A DNA stretch of 48,892 nucleotides, taken from NCBI GenBank assembly GCA_903840265.1, contig CAIMFH010000110.1, positions 1 to 48,892 on the forward strand, given 5' to 3'. The DNA comes from an uncultured Schlesneria sp. GTDB taxonomy: Bacteria; Planctomycetota; Planctomycetia; Planctomycetales; Planctomycetaceae. The notes beneath the pieces are model-generated. The model worked only from the letters and a program-made list of their open reading frames with translations, was not told where the DNA came from and did not search any database. Position 1 is the first letter of the stretch, and each line of letters starts with the position of its first letter. Position numbers and translations under genes: made by a program. Shown one piece after another: positions 24,537 to 34,500 of this stretch.

Positions 24537-27035
24537 ATGTCCACGCTTTCAGGCCTGCCAACGATTGCCGTCTTTCCCGTCTTGGTCGGGCCTCTTCAGA
24601 CGTTACTGGCGCTGCTACCGGCCATTTTGCTGGGGGCCGGCAGCATGGTGTTCGCCATCTTCAGGCCGGGAGGCTTTGCCAAACTGCTGAGGTTTCTCTG
24701 GATGCAGAAGCTGTTTCTAGCGACCGTCGTCGGCATCGTTTACGCATGGCGAGCAGGATTGCCAGCCAGGCTGATTGGCGGACAATCCTCCAGAATCACC
24801 CCTGTTCAAACGGCCACAGGAACGAACTGGGAATGTGATCGCGGCGGAAGCCATCGATTGGGACGAGGCCCCGGAAATGCGGACGCCACATCACAGGGTG
24901 TCGTCTGGTCAAACCTGCGCGACAAGACGGTCCTCTCCTCGGTGGCGGTGTCCGGCGATCGCGTCTATTACTCGACGGCAACCGATATCGGGCCTTTCTC
25001 TCCTCAAGGACGGGGAGCGATTGTGTGCGTGGATGCTGGCACAGGTGAAGAAGTCTGGCGATACGCCCCCGACAACTACCGAGCGACCTTTTCATCGCCA
25101 GTGGTTTCCGGGAACAACCTGGTCTGCGGCGAAGGACTGCATCAAGTCGACGACGCCCGTGTCACCTGTCTCGATGCACGCACGGGCGAGCGACGTTGGG
25201 AGTTCCGTACCAGAAGCCATGTCGAATCGACTGCGGCTATTGATGGTAATCGAGTCTTTATCGGCGCCGGAAGCGACGGCTTCTATTGTCTGGCCATCGA
25301 TCCTGATTCCGCTGGCCAAGCTCAGGTTCTTTGGCATTTGGAATCGAAGGACTTTCCAGATTGCGAATCGTCTCCGGCGATTGGCGACGGAGTTGTCTAT
25401 TTTGGGTTGGGCGAAGGAGGCAATGCCGTTTGCGCAGTGAAAGCGGAATCAGGCGAGTTGCTGTGGAAGCTAGCAACGCCCTATCCCGTATTTGGTTCGC
25501 CAACCCTGGTTGACGGAAAACTATTTGTCGCGACGGGGAATGGTAACTACGTCCAATCGGCAACCGATTTGCTGGCGATGAAACTGCAATTGCTGCGCGA
25601 TGACGGGGCGAGCGAAGCAGAACTCGCTGCGGCAAGAGAGCGTTTCAAGCCGGTGGGAGAAGTCTGGTGCATCGATCTGGCAACTCAGGCAGCCGTCTGG
25701 AAGTTCACTACCGGTGACGCAATTCTCGGGTCGATCGCATGCGGTGATGCCACCGACGAGGCGATCTATTTCGGATCGCGAGACGGCCACGTCTATCGCG
25801 TTTCGATGAGTGGTCAGCTGCTGTCGAAATCCAATCTGAACGAGCCGATTGTCGCCTCGCCAGCACTTGGTCGACAACACGTTTACTGCTCGACACTATC
25901 CGGTCGACTCTACTGCCTCGATCGCATATCGCTGAAACCGGTGTGGGACTCGTCGCTGGGGACGGGAACCACTTTTTCCAGTTCTCCTACACTTGCTAAC
26001 GGCCACATCTATATCGGCACGGCTCAAAATGGACTGCGCTGCATTGGCTATCCGGGCGAGACCAAGCCACCGATATGGACCAATGGCGAGCGTGGCGGCA
26101 GTGCCGACGACACTCCGGTTCCAGAAGCTCCGGAACTTCTCTGGCAGTATCCTGACGCAGAAAGCTCGCCGTTTGTGGCAACGGCTCCATTGATGCCGCT
26201 CGATGGAGCGGTGTACGTCGCCGGGACTCGAGATGCTCGCTCGGAGCTTATCAAGCTTGATTCGATGCCAGAGGAATCCGCGCCACGGCAGGTTTGGTCG
26301 CGACACTTCGAAGGTGTCATCACGGTCGCACCGGTCGGCTGCGGTGAGCGGCTTTGTGTGATTGAAACCAATGCGAACGTCGCGATACTCCACCTCCGGT
26401 GCCTGAGTGGGATTGACGGTCAAGAACTTTGGAGTCATGAGATTCCAGGCCCATCGAATCGCGATCAAGGCGCGCACGACTTCCAGGGTCTCTCACTGGA
26501 TCATCGCGCCGTTTATGCGTGGACAGTAGACGGCTGTCTCAGTTGCTTCGACCTGATGACCGGAGATCCGCGGTGGATTCAAAATCGACAGGAACATGAC
26601 GTTGAAGGATTTGCAACACCGGTACTCTGCGATGATGTCATCATCGCGCTGTCCAATTCTCGCGTGATCGTCGACGAGACTCTTGTCGGCCAAAAAGGAT
26701 CAAGTAGCGCTACAAGACTGATCCCTCATCTTTCGGCGGCAGATGCGTTAGCGGGAGTTGAACTTTGGCGAGTCGCGCTTCCAGAGCCACCGCTCGGTAG
26801 CCCTCAAGTTGACGGTCAGGAACTGTTGATTCCGCATCAGCAGCATCTCGCAGTTTACAGCATGATTGATGGTACCTTGCTCCGCAGGCAGGTACTCACT
26901 GATACGCCACTTGCATCGCTGCCGAAAACAATGGACTTGGGGCAGTCAATAACTCCAGTAATCACAATCAAAGGGCGAGTTCTCTATGCAACAGATCAAG
27001 GCCGGATCGTTTGCGTGGGAGCTGCCTCACCGTGA
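24537..27035 (+). CDS. Membrane-anchored PQQ-like beta-propeller protein
   Basis: The 832-residue protein begins with hydrophobic segments (about 8-43 and 52-70) that form probable membrane anchors. The rest is a PQQ-type repeat domain: blades with the pattern A-(V/I)-x-G-x-V-Y-(Y/F) and CLDARTGERRWEF (for example SPTLVDGKLFVATGNGN, GEVWCIDLATQAAVWKFTTG, SPTLANGHIYIGTAQNG). Such propellers bind partners or sugars, or act as scaffolds; only some bind PQQ. The gene overlaps the next one by the four bases GTGA, so the two are translationally coupled. The start at ATG 24537 gives the first membrane segment. Confidence 0.8.
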   Translation: MSTLSGLPTIAVFPVLVGPLQTLLALLPAILLGAGSMVFAIFRPGGFAKLLRFLWMQKLFLATVVGIVYAWRAGLPARLIGGQSSRITPVQTATGTNWECDRGGSHRLGRGPGNADATSQGVVWSNLRDKTVLSSVAVSGDRVYYSTATDIGPFSPQGRGAIVCVDAGTGEEVWRYAPDNYRATFSSPVVSGNNLVCGEGLHQVDDARVTCLDARTGERRWEFRTRSHVESTAAIDGNRVFIGAGSDGFYCLAIDPDSAGQAQVLWHLESKDFPDCESSPAIGDGVVYFGLGEGGNAVCAVKAESGELLWKLATPYPVFGSPTLVDGKLFVATGNGNYVQSATDLLAMKLQLLRDDGASEAELAAARERFKPVGEVWCIDLATQAAVWKFTTGDAILGSIACGDATDEAIYFGSRDGHVYRVSMSGQLLSKSNLNEPIVASPALGRQHVYCSTLSGRLYCLDRISLKPVWDSSLGTGTTFSSSPTLANGHIYIGTAQNGLRCIGYPGETKPPIWTNGERGGSADDTPVPEAPELLWQYPDAESSPFVATAPLMPLDGAVYVAGTRDARSELIKLDSMPEESAPRQVWSRHFEGVITVAPVGCGERLCVIETNANVAILHLRCLSGIDGQELWSHEIPGPSNRDQGAHDFQGLSLDHRAVYAWTVDGCLSCFDLMTGDPRWIQNRQEHDVEGFATPVLCDDVIIALSNSRVIVDETLVGQKGSSSATRLIPHLSAADALAGVELWRVALPEPPLGSPQVDGQELLIPHQQHLAVYSMIDGTLLRRQVLTDTPLASLPKTMDLGQSITPVITIKGRVLYATDQGRIVCVGAASP

Positions 27036-29791
27036 GACATTCCTCTGCTGACCAGCTTGTCTATCCCTTTGGGATCGGGGCGGCGTCGAGCGACGCCGCA
27101 ATCGAAATCCTGGGTGGCAAGGGTGCGAGTCTTGCCGAGATGAGTCGCGCGGGGTTTCCCGTGCCGCCAGGCTTTACGATTTCAACGGCTTGCTGTGCCT
27201 GGGTTGATCAACATCAGGGCATATGGCCGACCGGGCTGGAAGATCAGGTTCGCGAGTCGATCGGTCGGCTGGAGCAGGCGACGCAGCGCACTTTCGGATC
27301 TGGTCTGCGGCCACTGTTCGTGGCCGTTCGCTCAGGTGCCGCCGTTTCGATGCCCGGGATGATGGACACCATTCTGAATTGTGGATTGAACCCATCGGTC
27401 GGGCATTACTTCGCCTCGCCGGATCTGTTTTGGAACGAATACGCCGAGCATATCCGCTTGTTTGCGGCATCGGTTGCGAGCATAAGTTTGATCGCAGATG
27501 GTGAAGTCACTGCCGAAGACCGAGCGCGGCGGTATCTGAGCATCTACGAAGAGAACTCTGGTCGCCCCTTTCCAACCGATCCGTGGGATGCATTGCGGCA
27601 ATCGATCAATGCGGTCTTCGCCTCCTGGCACAGTGATCGTGCACTTGCGTACCGCCAGCATCACGACCTGCATGGGACTGTTGGTACAGCCGTGAATGTT
27701 CAGGCAATGTTCCCGTCCGAGCGATCCGGTGTGCTGTTCACCGTCGATCCCAACAACCCTTCGTCGGGAGAAATGGTCCTGGAAGCGTCGTGGGGGTTGG
27801 GCGAAGCTGTGGTCTCGGGAGCTGTCACGCCGGACATCTACCTGATTGATGGCAAGACCTTCGAGACGAAGCGCGAGACCGCGGGTTCGCGTCCTGGAAG
27901 TGAATCCGCGTTGACGTCAGAGCAGCGTCGCGAGATCGCGTCACTGGGCCAACGAATCGAGTCGCACTTCGGTGTCCCGTCCGATATTGAATGGGGGATC
28001 GCAGATGGTCGAGTCGCATTACTGCAGACTCGCAAGATCCGCGGACTCGAAATTGTCGAAGAGACAGAACGCGGGCGTCTCGAAGAAATCGACCGACTGA
28101 AACGACTCGCCGGACAGGATCCTGTCGTCTGGGTGGTGCATAATCTGTCCGAGACGTTGCCGACTCCAACACCGCTGACGTGGGATCTTGTCCGCTGGTT
28201 CATGAGTGCTCAAGGGGGATACGGGCAACTGTATCGCTTGCTGGGTCATCGGCCTCAAGAACTAATACCAAGCCAGGGATTTCTCGAATTGATTGCGGGC
28301 CGCATTTATGTCGATCCGCGTCGTGCCGCCCAGTTTCATTTCGGACGAATCCCATTCGAGTATGACATCGAAGAGGTGCTGCGCGATCGAACTGCGATGG
28401 AGCGTCCGCCGACCCGCTTTAACTTCGATAAGACGGATTCACTGTTCTTCTTCCGAGTTCCGTCGCTGCTGTTTGGCATGATTCGCGGTGCTCGACAGAT
28501 GAAGGCGATGGCAACGTCGCCGGCAGAGCGATTCGAAACAAGCGCGCTTCCAAAACTCGAAACATTCTTACTTGAGAGTCAGCAAGTCGATTTGAAGGGG
28601 CGTTCCGCATCGGAATTAATTGATGAACTTCATCGGCGCCGCGAATTCGTGCTCGGAGAATTTGCTGCTGAATCATTGATCCCCGGTTTTTTCGCAGGGA
28701 TCGCACATGATCGCCTGCGACAACGGTTGATCCAATTGTTCGGACCCGAAGAGGGTGAACAACTCACCAGCCAGCTGACCACTGGCCTGGAAGGAGACGT
28801 GACCGTTGAACAAAACTGCCGGTTGTCGGACATCGCACTTCAGCCAGCAGGGTCTCCATCAAGAGCAGGGCAACGACAAGAGTTTCTGCAGCGGTACGGG
28901 CATCGCGCGGTGAATGAGATGGAGTTGTCGCAGCCGCGATGGCGCGAAGACTCGCAATATATCGACACCGCGATCGAACGATTTCGAACATCGTCCGGTC
29001 AATCCGCTCGTGAACGTCACGCGAACCAAGCCGCGATTCGACGGCAGGCAGAGGCCTCCCTTCCGCAGAGGTTAGCTGACGCGGGTGGCTCATCACTGCA
29101 AGAGTGGATCGAAGCGGACCTGCGGCAAGCTCAGCAATTACTCCCGTATCGCGAATTGGGAAAGTTTCATTTGATGCGCGGGTATGAAACCTTGCGCGAT
29201 GTGCTCGTGGAACTCGGTCATCGCTGGGATATGGGGCGTGATTTATTCTTCCTGCACCTCGATGAATTGGCGCAGTTTGAGAACGAGCGATCATCCGCGA
29301 TGGCGCGCATTGCCGCACGCAAGCTTCGCTGGCGGTCCTGGCAGAAGCTGTCTCTGGCCGATGTCATCGATTCACGTGATCTCAAAGGCCTCGGTCAGCT
29401 GTCGGCGTCTTCCACCGGTGACGGTGAATGTTTTCCATGCCGAGCGATTGCTGCTGGTGCCACACGAGGGACGGCGCGAGTTGTGCTCGATCCCAATACC
29501 GTGGCTGATCTGGGTCGCGACTACATCCTGGTTTGTCCGAGCACCGACCCGGGTTGGACACCGCTGTTCGTCAATGCCCGTGGTCTGATTGTGGAACGCG
29601 GTGGCGTGCTTTCGCATGGCGCCATTGTGGCCAGAGACTTTGGGATTCCGGCTGTTGCGCTTGAGGGGGCGACTCGGCTGATCCCCGATGGAGCCCAGTT
29701 GGAACTGGATGCGAATCGTGGATCGATCCTAATCATGCCTCCGCTTAGCGTTTCGGCTGGCCCCGCTGAAGTCGGGGCATCGCGAGAATGA
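27032..29791 (+). CDS. PEP-synthase/rifampicin-phosphotransferase-like phosphotransferase
   Basis: This enzyme of 919 residues has three parts. The first is a PPDK-type ATP-grasp domain (about 1-330; GGKGASLAEM near the start, then SMPGMMDTILNCGLN, like the PPDK ATP-binding domain). The second is a long helical middle region (about 340-800). The third is a swivelling phosphohistidine domain (about 815-905) with GGVLSHGAIVARDFGIPA; the catalytic His is H862. The PEP/pyruvate-binding C-terminal barrel is absent. This order is that of rifampicin phosphotransferase, which transfers phosphate from ATP through the His to an antibiotic; the acceptor here is unknown. It is preceded by a GTGA overlap and starts at GTG 27032 with GGGAG upstream. 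It ends with an ATGA overlap with the next gene. Confidence 0.82.
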   Translation: MRHSSADQLVYPFGIGAASSDAAIEILGGKGASLAEMSRAGFPVPPGFTISTACCAWVDQHQGIWPTGLEDQVRESIGRLEQATQRTFGSGLRPLFVAVRSGAAVSMPGMMDTILNCGLNPSVGHYFASPDLFWNEYAEHIRLFAASVASISLIADGEVTAEDRARRYLSIYEENSGRPFPTDPWDALRQSINAVFASWHSDRALAYRQHHDLHGTVGTAVNVQAMFPSERSGVLFTVDPNNPSSGEMVLEASWGLGEAVVSGAVTPDIYLIDGKTFETKRETAGSRPGSESALTSEQRREIASLGQRIESHFGVPSDIEWGIADGRVALLQTRKIRGLEIVEETERGRLEEIDRLKRLAGQDPVVWVVHNLSETLPTPTPLTWDLVRWFMSAQGGYGQLYRLLGHRPQELIPSQGFLELIAGRIYVDPRRAAQFHFGRIPFEYDIEEVLRDRTAMERPPTRFNFDKTDSLFFFRVPSLLFGMIRGARQMKAMATSPAERFETSALPKLETFLLESQQVDLKGRSASELIDELHRRREFVLGEFAAESLIPGFFAGIAHDRLRQRLIQLFGPEEGEQLTSQLTTGLEGDVTVEQNCRLSDIALQPAGSPSRAGQRQEFLQRYGHRAVNEMELSQPRWREDSQYIDTAIERFRTSSGQSARERHANQAAIRRQAEASLPQRLADAGGSSLQEWIEADLRQAQQLLPYRELGKFHLMRGYETLRDVLVELGHRWDMGRDLFFLHLDELAQFENERSSAMARIAARKLRWRSWQKLSLADVIDSRDLKGLGQLSASSTGDGECFPCRAIAAGATRGTARVVLDPNTVADLGRDYILVCPSTDPGWTPLFVNARGLIVERGGVLSHGAIVARDFGIPAVALEGATRLIPDGAQLELDANRGSILIMPPLSVSAGPAEVGASRE

Positions 29792-30606
29792 ACGCGATCA
29801 TCCCGTGGCTGAACTCGCTGACAGAAGTTTTCGACTACCCGCTGGGGTGGCTGCTGTGGCTGCCACGCGATATCTCACTACTGTTGTTTGCGTTCGGCAC
29901 AGGCTTGGCGATGACTCTCGCACGGAAGGGAGTGACAAATCAGCAGCTGCTGCATCGCTGCGCAGCCGATTTACGCCGCTTGAAGCAGTTGAGGGCCGAA
30001 GCGATGTCCAAAGGAGACAAGCAGGCAGTCGCACGAGTGCGGAGCACCGTCGGACAAATCAAGGGAATCCAACTTACAGCAGACCTGCGCGTGCTGGCAG
30101 TGGTACTGATTCCTGTAGCGCTGCTGGCAATTTGGGCCGGTGAACGGTTCGACTACATCCCGCCTACAATCGGTGAACCGATCGTCATCCGAGCCCATTT
30201 TTCGGCGTCTTCCATTGGCAAATTGACTCACATCCTGCCAACTCCGGAGCTTGGGCTGGTATCGCCCCCGATTCAGGCCGTCCGATCCGATTCACAATCA
30301 CCCTCGACAGGTGTTGCCGAATGGACGATTCGACCGCCCGAGCCGGGTGACTTTCAAATCACATTCCGACATCAGGGTGAATCGGCAGTTCACCCGTTGC
30401 GCGTCGGTCAGATGACATACCTCGCACCCCAACAACAGCAACAGGGTGAACGTTGCAGCCACACAGAAGTCGATTTGAAAAGGTATCATCCGCTGGGGTT
30501 GGATCTCGGCGGCCGGTGGATTGGCCTGCCACCGTGGATGATTGCTTATTTGATCCTGACGCTGGTGCTCGTTCCCGTCATTAAAAGAGTGCTGCACATT
30601 GCTTGA
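29788..30606 (+). CDS. Putative EMC3/TMCO1/DUF106-like membrane protein
   Basis: This protein of 272 residues has the topology of the DUF106 branch of the Oxa1 superfamily: a first membrane helix (about 26-45), a basic coiled coil (about 50-95; RRLKQLRAEAMSKGDKQAVA), a second helix (about 100-118; LAVVLIPVALLAIWAG), and a third at the C-terminus (about 248-268). Archaeal DUF106 and eukaryotic EMC3/TMCO1 show the same KGD-rich coil followed by a P-containing helix. A beta-rich stretch of about 110 residues (about 125-235) is inserted between the last two helices. Such proteins insert other proteins into membranes, so an insertase or scaffold role is an inference. It overlaps the phosphotransferase gene by ATGA, so all three genes of this operon are coupled. 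Confidence 0.5.
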   Translation: MNAIIPWLNSLTEVFDYPLGWLLWLPRDISLLLFAFGTGLAMTLARKGVTNQQLLHRCAADLRRLKQLRAEAMSKGDKQAVARVRSTVGQIKGIQLTADLRVLAVVLIPVALLAIWAGERFDYIPPTIGEPIVIRAHFSASSIGKLTHILPTPELGLVSPPIQAVRSDSQSPSTGVAEWTIRPPEPGDFQITFRHQGESAVHPLRVGQMTYLAPQQQQQGERCSHTEVDLKRYHPLGLDLGGRWIGLPPWMIAYLILTLVLVPVIKRVLHIA

Positions 30607-30611
30607 CCAAG

Positions 30612-31193
30612 TCACGGATTCTCAACGGGCTTGATCACAGGTCCGAAGCCAGCCGGTTCCTTGGCATTGGGAGCCGGAGCTTTGGCTTTCTTTTCCAGGA
30701 CATCCGTAATGATTTTCTTCAGGTCGTCCGTGGTGCCGGCATAAGTCCGGCGGAGATAGATCTCGCAGTGAGTGAACGCCCAGCGAGTTTGACCATCTTC
30801 CGTCTGGCCGAGTACCTGGAACCAGGTTCCATTCGTGAAGACCAGCATCATAAACTTGCCGTCGGCCTGCTTTTTGACACCGACGATGACCGGCAAATCT
30901 GCGGCGATCCGTTTCAGCAATTGGGGCGTATGCTTCTGTTTGTCTCCCGTCAGATTGATGGGAATCCTCTGGAATGGAGCGTCCCCTTTGAGTTGATCCT
31001 TCAGAATGATGACCGCTGAAGGCTTTGCGGGATCGACTTTCTCGATGGTGGCCAGAAATAAATAGTCACTGTCGTCGATGAATTCCTGCAGCGGGAACAA
31101 ATTCTGAATGAAGGCGAATGCAGATCCTACTCCGAACACCGCGACTGCACTCATCAGTAAGCTGCAACAAAGGATACGGCGAGACAGCGGCAT
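30612..31193 (-). CDS. Exported protein, paralogue of the N-terminus of the FG-GAP protein
   Basis: The family is not one I can name. The protein has 193 residues and a signal peptide (about 1-28, ending GSAFAF). It aligns well with the first 150 residues of the FG-GAP protein encoded at 35535-37250: both share an IEKVD segment, an LKG turn, and a late block with an acidic His-Glu-Tyr-Leu-Arg-x-Tyr-Ala-Gly region. ATG at 31191-31193 has AGGA upstream. It converges with the DUF106-like gene 5 bases away and diverges from the TPR operon, 388 bases away. Both paralogues flank the same operon, which suggests a shared role at the cell surface. Confidence 0.65.
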   Translation of the reverse strand: MPLSRRILCCSLLMSAVAVFGVGSAFAFIQNLFPLQEFIDDSDYLFLATIEKVDPAKPSAVIILKDQLKGDAPFQRIPINLTGDKQKHTPQLLKRIAADLPVIVGVKKQADGKFMMLVFTNGTWFQVLGQTEDGQTRWAFTHCEIYLRRTYAGTTDDLKKIITDVLEKKAKAPAPNAKEPAGFGPVIKPVENP

Positions 31194-31581
31194 GTGAAAA
31201 TTCCTGCGAGAGAGCCGTAACCAATTGGCGACTGAGGCCAACTCTTAATACTGGAATTTTGCCTCTCGTTCGAGTGAGTCTCTGTGAAATTCCGGACGCC
31301 GAATTTCGTGATGTTTCAATTCCTGAATAACAGCAAACAAACGCGGGCCAACGTGTTTGAACCTGACGGCTGCACCCGCGCCTTTACGGCGCGGGTGCGG
31401 TTTTCAGGTCAGTCTCGGCGACTTGTCGCAAGATGTTCGTGTCCAATCTTTATTTGACTTGGCGATCGCTCGCCCCACACACTAACGACCGCTGATGCGT
31501 ATCCGCTCGGTCGGAAGCTGCCAGTTTGAAAGTCAGTCTGTCCGATTGTGGGGCCAACGACTTTTGACTTTGAGGGCGACC
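31194..31581. other. Divergent intergenic region with a GC-rich hairpin
   Basis: This 388-base gap lies between the paralogue gene (minus) and the TPR gene (plus), so it should hold at least two promoters. It contains one strong palindrome (31361-31409). I see no convincing -35/-10 pair or coding frame. Confidence 0.5.
31361..31409. repeat. GC-rich hairpin with outer stem
   Basis: GCACCCGCGCC (31372-31382) pairs with GGCGCGGGTGC (31388-31398) over the five-base loop TTTAC. An outer stem ACCTGA (31361-31366) with TCAGGT (31404-31409) flanks it. Both hairpins in the window share the core CGGCGCGGGT (here 31387-31396; also 3045-3054). A location between divergent genes makes an ordinary terminator role unlikely. 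Confidence 0.75.
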
Positions 31582-34500
31582 ATGATAGACCGGTGTTCGC
31601 AGTCCCGTTGGATCCTGGCCTGCTGTATCCTCGTGCAGGCCTCGTTCGCAATCGCTCAACCGCCAGCACAACTCAAGCCAGAAGAGCTCTCGGCTCAGGT
31701 GCTCAACGCAGCGAACAAAGCCTACAACGAAAAGCAGTTCGGCCCCGCCACCGAACGCTACCGTGAATACCTGAAGTCATTCGGCAATCAGAAGGACGTG
31801 AACCTGGCCAGGTATGGCCTGGCCCTCAGTCTGCTGGAAGCATCTCAGAAGGACTACAAAGCGGCTATCGAAAATCTGAACCCCGTCGTGGGTGTCCAAG
31901 ATTTCGTCGAACGACCGCTGGCGCTGTACTACCTGGCGCTGGCTCATCGAGGCCTTGGTCACGAATCGCTCGCACAAGGGATCGCCAAGCCGCAGGAAGT
32001 TGCCCAGCACCGAAACAACGCGAACCAGCAATTCACACCTGGGGCGCAGCGATTTGGTGAGGCGGCTGCGGCGTTTCTCGCTCGGACGAAGATCACACCG
32101 GCTCCCGCAGCCGAACAAGTGCTGTCAGATACCGAATGGTCGAACCGCGCTGTTTGTGATCAGATCGAACTGCTGATTCGTCTGGAAAAGCTCAAGGAAG
32201 CCAATGATCTGCTGAATCCCGCCTTGGCGAGCGAATCAACACAGACGAGTAAGTATCGTCCGACGCTGCTGTACCTGCATGGACACGTCAGCTATCTGCT
32301 GAAAGATTACGTCGCGGCAGGTCGCTCCGTGAGCCAACTGGCCCCGTTTACGGACCCTGTCTTCGGCGTTCATGCTCAGTATTTGTTGGCGCGCGTGCAT
32401 CATGTCGCTGATGAGCGGGATGAAGCCGTTACCTTGTATGACGGTGTCATCAAGGGCTACGACAAGCAGAAGGCAGCCTCCCAACAGGCTCTGCAAAACC
32501 AGGCAGCATTTCAGAATCAACCGGAAGAGAAAACTCGACTCGAAGTCTTGATCAAATTGCCACCCGAGTACGTCAGTCGCGCCAGTTTCTATTGGGGGAT
32601 CCTGCTGTTCGAGCAAAAGAAGACCGCTGAATCACTTGCTCGGTTTGCCACATTTCCACAACAGTTTCCTCAGTCACCACTCATTCCAGAAGCTCAATTG
32701 CGAGCCGGCATGTGTCAGGTGGAATCCCGACTGTTCCCTCAAGCCGTTCAGACACTACAGCCTTTGGTGCCACATCCGCAGCTTGGCGATCGCGCCCTGC
32801 TCTGGCTGGGACGCGCGCAACTCGGTGCGGCCGATCCCGCCCAGGTTCAACCGTACACACAAGCGCTCACTGCAGCGATCGGCAGCCTGACCCAAGCGGC
32901 GGATCGAGCCAATCAGCAGATCGCTCAAGACCCGGACGCGAAACTACGACGAGCGGAAATTCTGTTGGAACTGGGCGACGATCAACAACTCGCCAAGCTG
33001 TATCCCCAGGCCGCGGCGACCTATGAAACCGGCTTCAAAGAGAACCTTGCTCCTGATCGCAATGAGCAGTTTCTGCAGCGGCGAGTGACCGCGTTGCACT
33101 TTGCGGGGCAATTCGATCAGTCTGATCAGGCAGGCAATCAGTTCCAGCAGACGTTTCCCAAGAGCACTTTCCTGCCTGAAGTCTTGTTTCGCCAGGCCGA
33201 GAACGCCTACGTCAGAGCGGCTGCCGTTGAACCGAACAATCCGCTGAGTAAGAACCCGGAGATCGCGAAGTGGTTTGGTGAAGCAGTGAAGCGGTATCAG
33301 ACGGTGCTCGATAAAGCGCCTGAATTCACCTACGCATCACTGGCACGCGGCCGCCAGGCGCTGGCGCAATACCGACTTGGCGATTACGCTACAGCGTTGA
33401 AGCTGCTGGCGGCGGTCCCTCAAGCCGACTGCACAGGTGAACTGGGAGTCATCCCGTACTATCACGCCGATTGTCTCTTACGGGCGATGCCGACCGACAC
33501 TAGCGATGCTTTGGCGGCAGGACGACAAATTGAAGCTCTGTCGGCGGCGATCAAGTCGCTGGATGCATTTGTTTCGGCCCAGGGGAATGAACCACAGAAG
33601 GCGGCGCCGCAAACTCCAGACGCCTTGTTGAAACTGGGCTATTGCCATCAACGAGTGGCCGTGCAGATTGCAGAGCCGCAAGAACGAAACCAGCGACTGA
33701 CGGTGGCTCGGCAAGCGTTCGAGCGAATCGGACAGCAATTCGGCACATCGCCGCAGGCCGCCTTCGCCGCTTTCGAACGAGCGAATTGCCTGGTGGACAT
33801 GAACGATCAAAACGGGGCATTGAATGAACTGAATCGATTCAAGAACGATCCCTTCAAGCAAGCGCCGGTCGCTCCGCTGGCTTACTTGCGAATGGCAACT
33901 CTGCTGCGCAGCCAGAACAAGCCCGCCGAAGCGGCGGCAGCACTTCAGGAAGGTCGAGCCAACTACGAACATGCTCTGATGAACGATCCAGCACGAGCCG
34001 CCTGGGCACCGTTAATGCAATACCATCACGGCATGGCTACCAAGGAATTGGCACGTAAAGATCCTGCAAAGCTGGACGTCGCCAAACTCGCCGAAGCACG
34101 AACGCAGTTTGAGAATCTGAAGCAACGATTCGGCACTAGCCCCGAGGCACCGGAAGCGGCCTGGCGGGCTGGTCAGTGCCGTCGTGAAGAGCACGCACCG
34201 CGACTGGCCGCTGCGCGGGCAATCCTGGTTCGTACAGACGCGAAGCCTGATGAAATCAACGCGGCCAATCAACAAGTGCAAGATGCCACCAAGCAGCTCA
34301 CAGAGATCGCTCAGTACTTTGTTGCTCAAGCGGGTCAGGCTGTTCAGCAGAAATTAGCGGGCTCGGATGTTCATCAACAAATGCTGTACGAAGCGGCCTG
34401 GTGTTACCAATGGATCGCGGATGTGGAAGTCGATGGGGTTCGCAAGAAACTCGTTGACGAAGCCCTGAAGAAGCAGGCCGAAGAAGCCGCGAAGAAGCCG

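Noticed and set aside
27032-29791. Genuine PEP synthase or pyruvate phosphate dikinase
   Set aside because: The C-terminal PEP/pyruvate-binding barrel is missing and the phosphohistidine domain lies at the C-terminal end, as in rifampicin phosphotransferases.
31361-31409. Intrinsic terminator for a gene ending nearby
   Set aside because: It lies between two divergent gene starts and no gene ends there; only a short TTTT occurs inside the outer stem.
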